Below are positions 1 to 11,601 of a stretch of DNA of 64,000 nucleotides, piece after piece. Below the pieces are notes generated by a model. The model saw nothing but the letters and a program-made list of their open reading frames with translations. It was not told the DNA's origin and made no database searches. Location: assembly GCF_963259705.1 (NCBI RefSeq), contig NC_081849.1:57508093-57572092 (forward strand), in the 5' to 3' direction. The position numbers were made by a program, and so were the translations under genes. Numbering within the stretch: position 1 is the stretch's first letter; each line of letters opens with the position of its first letter. Source of the stretch: Myotis daubentonii (Eukaryota; Chordata; Mammalia; Chiroptera; Vespertilionidae).

Positions 1-483
1 TCAGCACACTTCATAGCTAGCAATCAAACTCCTGGTCTCCCAGTTGAACTCCTGAGGGGACACTTTGCATATTAGCCTTTTATATAGAGAGAGGATGACC
101 TCAAATATAAGGTAAATCTGTATTGGTCAGAGTTCCAACAAAGAAAGAACCAATAAGATATATAGACATGCACACTCACACACAAACACACACAGATATA
201 CACCTTCATATGGGAGCTACATAAAATAAAAAAAAATGTATTATTTAATCTGATTTTAAAGTGCTGCAACTATTGATTCAATTTCTCTTCAGATCGAAAT
301 AATACCCCTCAAACTGTCAAGGAAAATCTCTAAAGTACATATTTTCATTCTTTTACTAATTTTTGGTGAACTGCATTTATTTGTGTTCAACATCTGAAGT
401 AACAGTTTTGGGGACAAGTGCATCAGATTAGGATTCAAGAACCAAAGTATCCTATTTTTGTTTTTTTTTAATTTTATAAAGGA
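1..483. other. Intergenic, no gene seen
   Basis: AT-rich sequence with a short CA-rich patch near 170-195. I see no exon, RNA gene or clear repeat here. Confidence 0.5.
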
Positions 484-980
484 CTAGAGGCCCGGTGCAT
501 GAATTCATGCACCAGTGGGGTCCCTCGGCCTGGCCTACAGGATCAGGCTGAAACTGGCTCTCAGACATCCCCCGAGGGGTCCCAGATTGTGAGAGGGGGT
601 AGGCCAGGCCGAGGGACCACACTGGTACACAATTGAGGCTGGGGAGGGACCACAGGAGGGCTCCAGGGCATGTCCAGCCCATCTCGCTCAGTCCCGATTG
701 GCCGGACCCCAGCAGGAAACTAACATACCAGTCAGAGCGCCTGTCCCCTGGTGGTCAGTGGATGTTATAACGACTGGTTGACTGGTTGAATGTCTGCCTT
801 CTGTTGGTCAGTGCATATCATAGCAACTGGTTGACCGGTCAACTGCTCCCTGTTGGTCAGTGCACATCATAGTGAGCAGTTGAGTGGCCTTAGCATATCA
901 TTAGCATATTATACTTTGGTTGGTTGAACTGACAACCGGATGACAGGACATTTAGCATATTAGACTTTTATTATATAGGA
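484..980 (-). mobile_element. Helibat-type non-autonomous Helitron
   Basis: The copy reads on the minus strand. Its 3' end is CTAG plus GGCCCGGTGCA at 484, with the terminal hairpin TGCATGAATTCATGCA, and its 5' end (TCCTATATAATAAAAG in element orientation) is at 980. It sits between A483 and T981, the A|T target expected for Helitrons. It is about 497 bp long and no coding sequence was recognised. A hAT element follows almost directly. Confidence 0.85.
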
Positions 981-983
981 TAC

Positions 984-1195
984 CAGTGGTTCTCAACCTT
1001 CTGGCCCTTTAAATACAGTTCCTCATGTTGTGACCCAACCATAAAATTATTTTCATTGCTACTTCATAACTGTAATGTTGCTACTGTTATGAATTGTAAT
1101 GTAAATATCTGTTATGCAGGATGGTTTTAGGCGACCCCTGTGAAAGGGTCGTTTGACGGCCAAAGGGGTCGCGACCCACAGGTTGAGAACCGCTG
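984..1195. mobile_element. SPIN/URR1-like non-autonomous hAT
   Basis: Terminal inverted repeats CAGTGGTTCTCAACC and GGTTGAGAACCGCTG differ at one base. The inner sequence GGGGTCGCGACCCACAGG is typical of SPIN/URR1 hAT elements (from memory). About 212 bp, non-coding, abutting the Helitron end at 980. The 8-bp target duplication is not clean here. Confidence 0.8.
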
Positions 1196-1198
1196 GGA

Positions 1199-2580
1199 TA
1201 GACCATAGTCTCTCTATTCTTCATTCCTCTCTTGACTTGGGTTTCTTCTCTTGCAAAATCATACGGTTAGACAGGATACCCTGAAAGAGCACATCACCTT
1301 CTAAGCATTGGATGATCCCATAATTCTATACATAGGACCTAAGACTTGGAGATGCTCCAAAGCTGCCCTCTGGCCTCTATGGGCCCTATTCATATCCTCT
1401 CAGAAAGCCCTAAAAAAAATCGTTTATCATAGAAAGATTTAAAGATTTGCTAATACCATAAATCACAGTTTGTTAATGCTCAATAAAATTCATAAAGGTC
1501 ACTGCTACGTTTATTCACCGTACTGTGGTTACAAATAATCATTTAAGTCAAATGTTAATTCCTAAAGTCATTTTGCTTAGATGGAATCCAAAGGTTTGTT
1601 TATTTTTCCCGTTTATATATTTAAAAAAAGTTATTTCCATATACAATGACCAACAACGTTTCCAGCAAACAATTAAACTCCCCAGAGGTTTTTATGATTT
1701 GTGCATTGTTTCAGATGTGGTGGAAATATTCTTGTTCCCAAGAGCATGCTCAAAATAGTGATTCTAATAGTGAGAAATTTGCAAGGAACTATATGAATAC
1801 AGTGGATACCTCTGAAGATTGGACTGCAAAATGTATTAGAAATGTGTGCTTTCAGGAAAATGACATAGAACTCATGAAAGAATATTCTGCTTCTTAAAAA
1901 AAAAAAAAATAGCAGCCAGATGAGAAGGACTTGACAAATAATTGTGTGAAGGTAACTCAGGTCAGGTAGTCACAGCCCTACAGCCCAACTCCCATATGAA
2001 ATGACAATGCCATTATCATTATCAGGGTTCCCTATTAACATCTCATTTTTGTCCTGGGGGCCATTCTTCCTTCCTCAGCATATTCTCACAATGGAAAGAT
2101 GAAGAGGAAAGGGAAGTCAGGGTATGGAGGATTGAAGGGACAGGAAAAGGAAGAGTTGGGGCTGATTTAATGAAGTGCCTGCTCCAATGACCCACTTACT
2201 TTTTGTTCATCTCTCTTAGGAGTTAGTTTCTGAACACTACATGGTAGTGTTTTTTAAAAAAAGTAATAGCCTATTTTCCAGGAAATATGGATCAGTTTAG
2301 ATAACTCACTGTACATTTTTTTTTAAGCCTTGGGTATTAAACTTGAACACACAACAGCCGACGCAGAAATGAATGGTCTGTTAGTATCTGTTTTGGAGGG
2401 CAGCTACGCCCAGTATTTTGCCACCAACGCTGCACATATTAGTGTCTGTTTGAATGAATTCATTTTCCACACTTTGCTTCATAAACACTGAAAAAGAAAA
2501 GTTAAAAGTAAAACACATGGTGCTAAAGATCCAATTTTTAAAACTTGATTGGAATGTTTAGGGTGATACTAGCCTCTTGA
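1199..2580. other. Intergenic, nothing assigned
   Basis: An 83-codon reading frame at 1646-1897 ends just before an A-run (1896-1909). I do not recognise it and it has no detectable motif, so I do not call a gene. The remainder is AT-rich without a family I can name. Confidence 0.4.
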
Positions 2581-2802
2581 CTTTTTAAAAAATATATATA
2601 TTTTTTATTGATTTCAGAGAGGAAGGGAGAGGGAGAGAGAGAGAAACTTCAGGGATGAGAGGGAATCACTGATCTGCTGCCTCCCACACGCCCCATACTG
2701 GAGATCAAGCCTGAAACCCTGGCATGTGCCCTGACCGGGAATCAAACAGTGACCTCTTGGTTCCTGGGTCCTCGCTCAACCACTGAGCCCTGCCGGCTGG
2801 GC
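2581..2802 (-). mobile_element. Ves-type SINE
   Basis: Minus-orientation tRNA-derived SINE. The A/T-rich tail and GA-rich stretch are at the left, and the tRNA-like head (A/B box remnants, GCCGGCTGGGC) is at the right. The flanks share an imperfect duplication CTAGCCTCTTGAC / CTAGCCTCTCGAC. Confidence 0.85.
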
Positions 2803-3364
2803 CTAGCCTCTCGACGTTTAAGTGAATATTCAGAATGCTTCCAGTATCTTCTCGGCTTATTTATTTCATCAGTGACCCAGTAAGCTGCCAGCTTTTTCTA
2901 AAGACTGATAAATACAAAAAAGTAAAGTCAAATTAGTATTTTGAATTTACCCTGAGGGTTGTGTACCAAAAGGCCCAACCTGTAGAATGTTACTTGCTAG
3001 TTCTTTCTAAATCATTTGAGCACACTGTGTGGGACATAAATAATTGAATAGTGTCTTTTAAATAAGGCTCTGTAGTGAAAGCTGCTTTATGCAAAATTAA
3101 ATGCTTTTTAATAGCTAATTTAGAAACCACTTTTAAACACTACAAGTACCATACCAAGAAACTGAGCAAGTGGCTAATTTGATTTGGCAAAGTGTTCTCA
3201 GATGACACTTAGGATTTGATTTTTCATTTGTTTGTTTTTGTTTATTTTTGGCTTTTTTTTTTTTTTTTTTTTTTGTAAATGAATGTTCCTTTTTGTTCAC
3301 AAAGCTTGGAATTGTATTTCAATATTGCCAATACTTTTCACAGAAGAGAATATGTCAAGTGAGA
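2803..3364. other. Intergenic, no gene seen
   Basis: AT-rich sequence with a T-run at 3254-3274. No recognised feature until the Helitron coding relic that follows. Confidence 0.4.
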
Positions 3365-4147
3365 AAACACATACACACCATCCTATATACAATGATATAT
3401 CCTATTCTTGTTCCACATGGTGAAAAAGGCTGAGGATCAGATATTGCATTAAGACTCAGAGACAACAGTGTAATCGACAATAATACTAGACAAAATGTAA
3501 GGACACGAGTCACACAAATGCAGTATTATGGATTTCATATCTCTGTGCAGGACACATTCAATCCTATTTTAAATGCAGAAAAATTAACTCAACAGTTTAT
3601 CGTGGATTCATATTAAAAAATGAAGGCCAATCGGATAAATTTCATCAAAGCAAACCAATCTAAGTTGAGAGTTGAAAAATATAGTGGTTTGATGGGTTAT
3701 CTCAAATCTAGATCTGAAAAGGACAATGTGCCGATTGGTAAAATGATAATACTTCCATCATCTTCTGAGGGCAGTCCCAGAAATATGCAGCAGTGATGTC
3801 AGGATGCTATGGCAATTGTAATGAGGTATGGTTACGATTTATTCGTAACCATGACATGCAACCCCAAATGGGCAGATATTGCAAACAATTTACAATGCTG
3901 GCAAAAAGTTGAAAACAGACTTGACTTGGTAGCCAGAGTTTTTAATATTAAGCTGAATGCTCTTTTAAATGATATCTGTAAATTCCATTTATTTGGCAAA
4001 GGAATAGCTAAAATTCATGTCATTGAATTTCAGAAACGCAGACTGCCTCACGCTCACATATTATTGATATTAGATAGTGAGTCCAAATTACGTTCCTCTA
4101 ATTAATTCCCTTTCAATGTGCACGAATTTTGTGCACCAGGCTACTAG
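3365..4147 (+). pseudogene. Relic of Helitron Rep/helicase gene with Helitron 3' end
   Basis: The conceptual translation, with stops, resembles the N-terminal and rolling-circle Rep part of a Helitron Rep/helicase. A segment like YPILVPHGEKG lies near 3400, then NPILNAEKLTQQFIVDS, KMIILPSSSEGSPRNMQQ, and in the open 3809-4105 frame TMTCNPKW, DLVARVF, VIEFQKRRLPHAHILL. The last contains the HxH metal-binding motif of HUH nucleases. There are in-frame stops after the DS-Y segment and after NMQQ, and the helicase part is missing. Right after the Rep segment comes the Helibat 3' terminus: hairpin GTGCACGAATTTTGTGCAC and CTAG at 4144-4147, followed by T. It is therefore an internally deleted, dead descendant of an autonomous element. 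Confidence 0.85.
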
Positions 4148-4259
4148 TTTATTAAATAATGTTTTATATTAAAGTGAAAAAATAATGTAGCTTCTGAAAA
4201 CTTGGGAGCTAAGTGATGTTTCATATCCTTATCTAAGCTTTATTGACATTAAAGGCATG

Positions 4260-4810
4260 ATGTACTGAATTGCATCCCCCACCCAAAGTCCTATAACTGA
4301 TGTCCTAAACCCCAATACCTTAGAATGTGACCTTGCTTGGAAATAGGATCATTGCAGATATAATTAGTAAAGACAGGGTCATTCTGGAGTAGGCTGGGCT
4401 CAACTTCAATACGACTGCTGCCCCTATTGAAAGGAGAAACTTGGACACACAGACACAGAAAGACAGGAAACATGTGAAGATGAGGGCCGAGGTCAGGGGG
4501 ATGCAGCAGAAGCTGTGGAACACCAGTGGTCGCCAGTAAACCGCCAGATGCTGAGGGACTGAGTGACACGCAACAGAGTCTCCTGAACAGCCCTCAGCAG
4601 GAAACAACCCCACTGACTCCCAGCCCCCATAACTGAGATGATCTATGTCTCTTATTGAAACCACCCAGTGTGTGGTGCTTTGTCATGGTAGCTCTAGCCA
4701 AATATTAGGGATTGAATGTCTGCATCCCCCCAGATTCATATGTGGAAACCCCTACCCCAATGTGATGGTATTTGGATATAGGACTTTGAGAGGTAATTAG
4801 CTATGGGCAA
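4260..4810 (+). mobile_element. MLT1/MaLR-like LTR relics
   Basis: Degraded sequence resembling mammalian apparent LTR retrotransposon (ERVL-MaLR) LTRs: TGAATTGCATCCCCCACCC, GAATGTGACCTTG, and near the end ACCACCCAGTGTGTGGTGCTTTG. A second start-like segment (GATTGAATGTCTGCATCCCC) begins near 4710. Non-coding; the family name is from memory. Confidence 0.55.
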
Positions 4811-4924
4811 TTATGCAGTGCTATCTTCCTTCGTAGTTCTAAGTACTATGGTCATACTTTGTTTTTGACATTACCATAAAACTGTAGATAGTTGTTGTTG
4901 TTTTTAAAAAAAGAGTAGATTTCT

Positions 4925-5138
4925 TTTTAAAAATATGTATATTTTTATTGATTTTTAAAGAGGAAGGGAGAGATAGAAACATCAGTGATGAGAGAGAATC
5001 ATTGAGTGGTTGCCTCCTGCATGCCCCCTACTGAGGATCAAGCCCACAACCCAGGCATTTGCCCTTGATTGGAATTGAACCTGGGACCCTTCAGTCTGCA
5101 GGCCAACGCTCTATCCACTGAGCAAAACTAGCCAGGGC
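4925..5138 (-). mobile_element. Ves-type SINE
   Basis: Minus-orientation copy. The tail is at the left (TTTTTATTGATTTTTAAAGAGG) and the head at the right (CCACTGAGCAAAACTAGCCAGGGC). The flanks carry similar AGATTTCTTTT / AGATTGCTTTT strings, consistent with a target duplication. Confidence 0.85.
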
Positions 5139-5445
5139 TAGATTGCTTTTTGATTATTTTAATATCATATATATTAAATCACACACATATACTTGGGCCA
5201 GAACAAGAGTGGAGAAGCATTTCATATTTCTGTGAGTAGCCTTAGAAACAGAAATGATTTAGTTGCTGGACCAAGGGATGAAATACCTGAGGTGTGTTAG
5301 TGATTGGAAATCTCTGGTTCAACAGGTGTCAGTGGGAGACCCAGGTGGTATTCTAGGCTGTCATATGCCCCCACTGCTCATGTCCCACGATCTACACCAC
5401 CTTCTGCAGGCCAGACTAACACAGTTTTAAAATAACACTGCAGCA

Positions 5446-5643
5446 GCCCTGTCTGGTGTGGCTGAGTTGCTTGAGCGTCCTCCTGTGCATCAAAAGCTCA
5501 CTGGTTCGATTCCCAGTCAGGACACATGCCCAGGTTGCAGGTTTGATCCCCGGGAGGGGGCATACAGGAGGTGGCCAATTGATGTTTCTCTCCCTCTTCC
5601 TCTCTCTCTCTCAAAAAACAATCAATAAAAAAACATATTTAAG
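5446..5643 (+). mobile_element. Ves-type SINE
   Basis: Plus-orientation copy with the head CCCTGTCTGGTGTGGCTGAG, a B-box-like GGTTCGATTCC, and a pyrimidine-rich 3' part ending in an ATCAATAAAAAAA tail. The head retains tRNA promoter-like boxes but is not a tRNA gene. Confidence 0.85.
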
Positions 5644-5949
5644 AAAAAAACAAGAAACACTCCAACAGCAATCCACCAGGACCCAATGGGCAAACAAGAG
5701 CATGCTTTCATCGAGGAAGACAATATAGCAAACACAGACAGGGTGAGAGGGCACAGATTATTAGGAAACCCAAACGCTACACCAATAGGATCCAATAGAA
5801 AGTTTCTTATCATCCCGAGCTCCTCACCCTCAGCTCCTCTCTGTGAGAACCAAGCTGGGACCTATGAGTGCTCATCAATCTCCCAGAGTTAAGAAAAATA
5901 TGTGGAAAGAGGACATTCCCATGTTAATCATTTGTTCTTTAAATATTTA

Positions 5950-6440
5950 GTGTTTGAGGGACACAAGACCCACATTGTGATATGTTGTGTGCATTTCGCA
6001 CTAACAAGACAGACCTAGTCCATGACTTTGTGGAGCTTGTATTCTACTGGGAAGGAAAAATACATAAATATACAAGTAAATGTTTCATTGCAAGTATTGG
6101 AAATGTTTTGATGGAACAATACAGTGTATTTGAGCATTCGGTAAGTGGACCTAATTTAGAATGAGGGAAATATGGAGCTTGAGAATGAAAGAGTGAATAG
6201 AATTTCGTCAGGCCAAAATGACAGGGAATGGTGTGGGGAACTGGGGTGGGGTTCAGAGGAAAGCTGTGAGGACAGACAGTTCAGGCAGAAAGAACAGTGA
6301 TGCTGTGTGAGGCCCCCTCCCCCTGGGAGACGAGATTTGATGTGGCCTAGAAACAAAAAAAGAAAAATGGTTGGTGGAGACATGGAAGCAAAGTGTGTGA
6401 GCGGAGGGGAGTGGGAAATGAGACTGTAGTAGATCAAATT
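5950..6440 (+). repeat. Old L2-like interspersed repeat
   Basis: Text such as GTGGAGCTTGTATTCTACTGGGAAGG and ATAAATATACAAGTAAATG resembles an old family seen again near 26.2, 58.4 and 61.5 kb. The L2-like label is tentative. No coding potential is retained. Confidence 0.35.
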
Positions 6441-6480
6441 AAACAATTTGCATTTTACCCTTAGAGCAAAAGAAACATTT

Positions 6481-6830
6481 TTTTTCTCTCTTCAGCTTCA
6501 TGGAGATATAACTGCGATATAACATTATGTAAGTTTAAGTTGTGCAGCATGTTGATCTGATACCTTTATATAGTGCAAGAGGCTTATCCCCACAGCATTA
6601 GCTAACACCTCCATCCCGTCACATAATTCCCATTTTGTTCTTGTGGTGAGGACATTTAAGATCTATTCTCTTAACAACCTCCCAGTACATAGTGCAGTAT
6701 TATTAGCTCTAATCACCATGCTGTCCATGTAATCCACAAGGATGTGTTAATCTTACAACTGGAAGTTTGTGCCCTTGGACCAATATGTTGCCATTTCCCC
6801 ACCCAGTCCCTGGGAACCAGCACTCCAAGG
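6481..6830 (+). mobile_element. L1 (old L1M-type) 3' fragment
   Basis: Matches the remembered L1 3' region: GGAGATATAACTGCGATATAAC, GAGGACATTTAAGATCTA, CAACTGGAAGTTTGTGCCC. Diverged and non-coding. Confidence 0.6.
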
Positions 6831-7302
6831 AAGATCGTGAATGCTCTTCAGCAAAACGTCATAAACACTTGTATGTGGAGCATGAAGTGTAGGAGAAGGA
6901 GAGTGGAAGAAGGAAACTGGTTCAGAGACCATATCTGGTAACTCAGATGTACTACGAGGGAGGATTGAGAAGGGAGTGGGGATACAGAGAAGTGGACGGA
7001 TCCCCTCACAGTAAATTCAGCAGGACGGCATGGCGGAGTGTGAGGGTGGTGTGAGGTACAGGAGGCGCTAGGAGGTTTTTCCCACAGTCAGTCCTGATGA
7101 CGTTGTATTCGCAGTGATGGAGGATTTGGTGGGAGGAGGTCGCTGAAGAATGAAGTTGGATTTGGGGGAGGTGGGTGTGCAAATCATGGGTTAAGTTTAA
7201 AGAAAATAACATATGAAGTTGTCAGTGTGTAAATCAGAAAAGCACTGTGGTTGTGCACATAGTATTCAATGCAACAGGAGACGAGCAGATCACCTTGAGC
7301 AG

Positions 7303-7485
7303 AGGCACTCAATTCTGGATTTTCATTAAAATCACCTGAAAAGAGGTTTGTGTGTGTTTAATATGGATGTCCAGGACCCCCCGCTGAAGCAATCGAATCA
7401 AACTATGTGGAAGTGAGGCCAAGAAATCAGTATTTTAAAACACGTTCTCAGTGATTCCAACGAGCAGCCAAGAATAAGAATTACT
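7303..7485. mobile_element. Diverged MER5A-like hAT
   Basis: Decayed arms (AAAATCACCTGAAAAG and CAGTATTTTAAAACACG, then AGTGATTCCAACGAGCAGCCAAG) resemble MER5A, an old non-autonomous hAT. The ends are eroded. Confidence 0.5.
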
Positions 7486-7494
7486 GCCTAACCT

Positions 7495-7575
7495 TTTGCG
7501 ACAGCATGGATGGGCCTAGCAGGGAATTATACGAGTGAAATAAGTCAAACAGAGAAAGACAAAACCGTATGATTT
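7495..7575 (+). mobile_element. L1 fragment, 5' part of an interrupted copy
   Basis: AGCATGGATGGGCCTAGCAGGG and GAAATAAGTCAAACAGAGAAAG are L1 3'-region strings. The copy stops at ATTT (7572-7575) where an LTR is inserted and resumes at 8434. Confidence 0.6.
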
Positions 7576-8433
7576 TGATAGGGGGAAGGACATGCAACAA
7601 GAATAGGACCACGTTGTTTAATGATTATTCACCTTACTAACTACAGATAGGAGTTTTTCTTACAGACCCTGGGAAACTGGAGGATGTGTTGCAAGAAGAA
7701 AACAGGGCTGTAGGCCCAGCTGGCGTGGCTCAGTGGTTGAGCATCGATCTATGAACCAGGAGGTCATGGTTCGATTCCAGGTTGGGGCATATGCCTGGGT
7801 TGCAGGCTCCATCCCCAGTGTGGGGTATGCAGAAGGCAGTCAATCAATGATTTTCTCTCATCGTTGATGTTTCTATCTCCCTCTCCCTTCCTCTGTGAAA
7901 TCAATAAAAATATATATTAAAAAGAAGGAAAGAAAAACAGGGCTGTAAGAAGATAAGAGATGCCTTGAGGCTGATGGGCCCATTGCTCAGAAAAGAAAAT
8001 TCATTCTGAGAACAAAGGACAAGACATGCTCTGATTTGGTTGCTGTGCCTGGACCCTGACCCCCTCTGGGAGTTTGCCTCAGGAATGCTGACCATTCTCG
8101 GGTCCAGGAACTGGAGGAGCTGGGTTTTAACACCGTTGAAAATTAACTACCTTATTATCAGACTTCAAGATCCTTGACGAAGACACATGGACCGCGGACC
8201 CTGCAGCCATTATCCTGCTCGCCCTTCCCCCTTGCATGTAGCCTTTCTTCCTTATCCATATGTAATCAGTGGGTTAGTAGCGGAGGTTAGAAGAGATTTA
8301 TAGGATGACCTGCTGCTCTCTCCATACTGCCGGCATTATTGGAATAGACACTCATATATGATTCAACCTTGTCTCTGCTTAATTTGGCTCAAGGAGTGAC
8401 AGGCAGCCTGGACCCATTTTGTGTCCGGTTTCA
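7576..8433 (+). mobile_element. Solo LTR, ERV1-like, split by a Ves SINE
   Basis: The block starts TGATAGGG and ends GGTTTCA, the TG...CA pattern of an LTR. It interrupts an L1 and is flanked by a 4-bp duplication ATTT (7572-7575 and 8434-8437). Without the inserted SINE it is about 630 bp. No retroviral coding sequence lies beside it, so it is a solo LTR. The 4-bp duplication suggests class I (gammaretrovirus-like), which is inference. Confidence 0.65.
7713..7930 (+). mobile_element. Ves-type SINE inside the solo LTR
   Basis: Plus-orientation SINE: head GCCCAGCTGGCGTGGCTCAG, B-box-like GGTTCGATTCC, tail CAATAAAAATATATATT. Its target duplication AAAACAGGGCTGTA is seen on both sides, near 7699 and 7934. 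Confidence 0.88.
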
Positions 8434-8785
8434 ATTTCACTTACATGCAAAATCTAAAGAATAAAACAAACAACAAAAACAGACTCATAGTTGCAGAGGG
8501 GCTGGGGGCGGGAGGCCGGGTGAAAATGGTGAAGGGATTAAGAAGTACGAGCTGGTAGCTACAGAATAGTCCTGGGGCTGTAAAGTACAGCCCAGGATGG
8601 AATCAGTGATATTGGAGTAACTATGCATGGGGCCAGGTGGGTACTCAAACAACGGGGGAGCCACTCTGTGAAGTACACGATTTTCTGACCACTATGCTGT
8701 ACCTCTGAAATGATTTTAACCACTAGCCTGTACATCTGAAACGAATACAGAATAATATTGAATGTTAACTGTAACTGAAAAAAAA
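8434..8785 (+). mobile_element. L1 fragment, 3' end of the interrupted copy
   Basis: Continues the L1 broken at 7575: CAGACTCATAGTTGCAGAG, GTGAAGGGATTAAGAAGTACG, CTATGCTGTACCTCTGAAA, and an A-rich end near 8780. Confidence 0.65.
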
Positions 8786-8806
8786 TAATTTAAAAAAGAA
8801 TTAGTG

Positions 8807-8942
8807 CCCGGCTGGCGTGGCTCAGTGGCTGAGCATCAACCCATGAACCAGGAGGCAGGGATGGATGATTCTTTTCATTGATGTTCCTATCTCTCTCTCC
8901 CTCTCCCTGACTCTTTCTGAAATACATATATATATATTAATG
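8807..8942 (+). mobile_element. Ves-type SINE, internally deleted
   Basis: The head GCCCGGCTGGCGTGGCTCAG is followed after about 60 bp by the 3' CATTGATGTTCCTATCTCTC part, so the middle (B-box region) is missing. Confidence 0.8.
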
Positions 8943-9646
8943 TTATAAAAGTTACTGGTTATGATGAGAAATAAGCTAAAATTAAATTGTTGCTTTTTAC
9001 CCCATCTTCAAATTATCTCGTTCTTATGAATCTTAACATTACTTAACTGACAGATCATTTGTTTTTGACTGTGTTATCCCTATACCTGCTCTTCACTATT
9101 GCCTACATTAAATAACCTTGGGTCAATCAAAAGAGGGGACAACTTCAAAGGAACATTTTAAAGGTTAAGGGATTCTCTGAGTAATTTAATATTCAGAGGT
9201 CTCCTTAGAGAATGAATGCCTGTGGATGGCATTACCAAACAAAAAGAATCATGTGGGAAACTACAATGTTATTGCAAAACTGTATCTTTTAAAATGCAAA
9301 CATCAGATGCTGGGGTATCTTCTACTTATTCTAAAAAAGAGCCGACAGTCTCAGATCTTGGCAGGACTTCACCCCATCACCCTGGCTCTTTCGTCACTGG
9401 CAGTGCAGCCAAAAGAATCATTCCCCACCTGGTGGGAAGTTGTGGCCTGAAAATTTAAGTTTAAATAACAAGTGGTGGGATGCCTTTAATCACTGAATTA
9501 GCATTTCAAGTATCAAAGATAATAAATAGACCTCTGACATCTCCCAGCTTTACTGAGCTGTCACCAGGCCGAGTTGAAAGACTGCTGGCCTCTCTCTTTT
9601 CTGTCTTTCTCTTTCAATCTGTTGTGTGGTTTGGTGTGCTACTGCA

Positions 9647-9649
<3 letters not shown>
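8943..9649. other. Intergenic, no gene seen
   Basis: Two overlapping frames of 74-80 codons (9216-9458) have no recognised motif. I do not call them genes. Confidence 0.4.

Positions 9650-9694
<45 letters not shown>
9650..9694. repeat. (CT)n microsatellite
   Basis: About 22 CT units, followed by a further CT-rich stretch to about 9735. Confidence 0.95.
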
Positions 9695-9697
<3 letters not shown>

Positions 9698-9739
9698 TTC
9701 TCTCTATTTCTGTCTCTAGCTCTATCTCTCTCCCCCAGT

Positions 9740-11600
9740 TTTAGGAATATGCTGTTTCTTCCTTTTCCCTTGGAGGATATCCCATTAGTATGCGTTTGTT
9801 TTTATTTTCTGTGCTTGTCCAGCTGTCTTTCCTCCTGTTCCTCTCATTACACAAATATTTACTGAGCTTTTACTTTGTATCAGGCTATGTGCTAAAATAT
9901 AGATATTTAACCAAAAATAAAACAACTGTGATTTCCCCCTCATATGTATATATTTTCCCTTTCTTTCCTTCAGTCTGTTTACTTTTTCTTTTTTTCTTTT
10001 CACTTCTTTGAACTCCATTAACTGGGTATAAGGTGGGATGCTCAGTCAACTTTAAACTCCTTCCTAGTATAATTTTTGTTTGTTAATGATAAATGTCAGT
10101 TAATGTTAAATTAAGTCTGTATAAAGCATAACGTATGGGCAGTTGGCAGGTGTCACTTTTAAAGCAATATGTGTACTCCTTACGTATTGTGGCATAAGAC
10201 AGACTGCTGTGAGGAGCAGTATTTGATGAATTTGAAGGAAGAAATGATAAGAAGGATATATTCTACAGTCAACAGCAAAAGCTTCCTGTATAGCCAAACC
10301 CGGTGGCTCAGACCCCATTTCTCTTGTATTCTATTGTCTGTGCTTTCTCTGTGTTCCCCTTATCCGCAGGCTGCTTTCCCTTACACCCTCTGTTCCCTGT
10401 TTGGCATCTACCTACTACAAGAGGAAACTTTCGACCCAATACTTCAGGCGAGACTCCGGAGACGCCCCTTAATCAGACATCTTAGTTTACAAGTTAAGCT
10501 TTTAAGTGCAAATCTCATGGGTAAGTTCAAGTACCTCCCATGACAGGGTACGCTTAAAGGCAGAGCTTCTTAAGAGCATAAACGAACTACCCTGAAAATA
10601 TAACTTTGTTGCCACTAAGTTGAGAATGTATAATGTTTTACATTCACACACTGCTTTAATATTTCCAGATGTTTTTCATATGCTTGATCTCTTTTCCTCC
10701 TCACCCTGATTGAAGGAGGTATTGAAAGAGGGATTGTCATTGCAGGTAATAGATGCTTAAACTGAGGATCAGGTGTACCTAAAGCCTAATCCGTGGCTAA
10801 GACAAAATTGGCTGACTCCCAAATCGGTGTTTGCATCATGCAGCATGTCAAAACCACTTCTGTGAATACATATATTAATCGTATTTCCTATGACTTTCTA
10901 AAAAGAAGAAACAATAAGCAGCCTTACTTCTAATAGCATAAACTAATTTATAGCATTTTGCCTTAAGATACTTGGTTAGAGCAGGGTATTTATGATTTCT
11001 AAGAAACATAAGATGATTTTAAAACTCCCTTATTTGTGCTATTTAGTGAGTTTGTTGTTTTTTTTAAGCAACCTCCAAATCTAAAATGTGGTATCTCTGG
11101 AAACAGCACAGGAATGTTTTATTGTAAAGAAGTCAATTATAAAAAGCATTTATTTCCCAAGTTAAATACAGCATATTCTAGAACTTAGCAAGGCCCGGTA
11201 GCATGGTGAGATATTGTTCTGGGAGTCACCTCGTCCACTCTCAGGCTCCATGAATCATTAAAATGCACCGTAACTGTTTATTACAATGCAAGGATAGGGA
11301 TTAAAACAAGCAAAGGGAAAAGGAGCATGGGAAGAGGTCCACGAGGGATCAAGCAAGTTTCCAGGTGTTCCCTCCCTGTGGGTTGCACAGGGACACTCTT
11401 AATTCTCCCAGCAATGATGTGTGACAATACGTTCAAAGCGTTGCAAACCATGGAAGCTCACCTTAGCCTTGATATCCAGGGTTTGTATTGGGGGTCAGTC
11501 ATGGAGGCATGGGACCCAGGGTGAGTGATCACAACTCAGACTCCATTTCCCCACTGCCCCACCTCCAGCCTGTGCCAGAGCAAAACAAGCATTCACTAGA
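9740..11600. other. Intergenic, no gene seen
   Basis: No exon recognised. A segment near 10640-10830 resembles an old MIR/L2-type repeat. The frame at 10169-10543 (124 codons) has no recognisable domain. Confidence 0.4.
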
Positions 11601-11601
11601 C

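Noticed and set aside
1646..1897. 83-codon frame followed by an A-run, possible retrocopy
   Set aside because: No recognised parent gene and no target-site duplication seen.
4291..4664. Minus frames of 92 and 114 codons
   Set aside because: Reverse-strand readings of an old LTR relic.
7713..7790. tRNA-like sequences with B-box motifs (here and in other Ves copies)
   Set aside because: They are heads of Ves SINEs; the cloverleaf is not complete and each is followed by the SINE body and A-rich tail.
10169..10543. 124-codon plus frame
   Set aside because: No motif, compositionally like surrounding DNA, and overlapped by an opposing frame.
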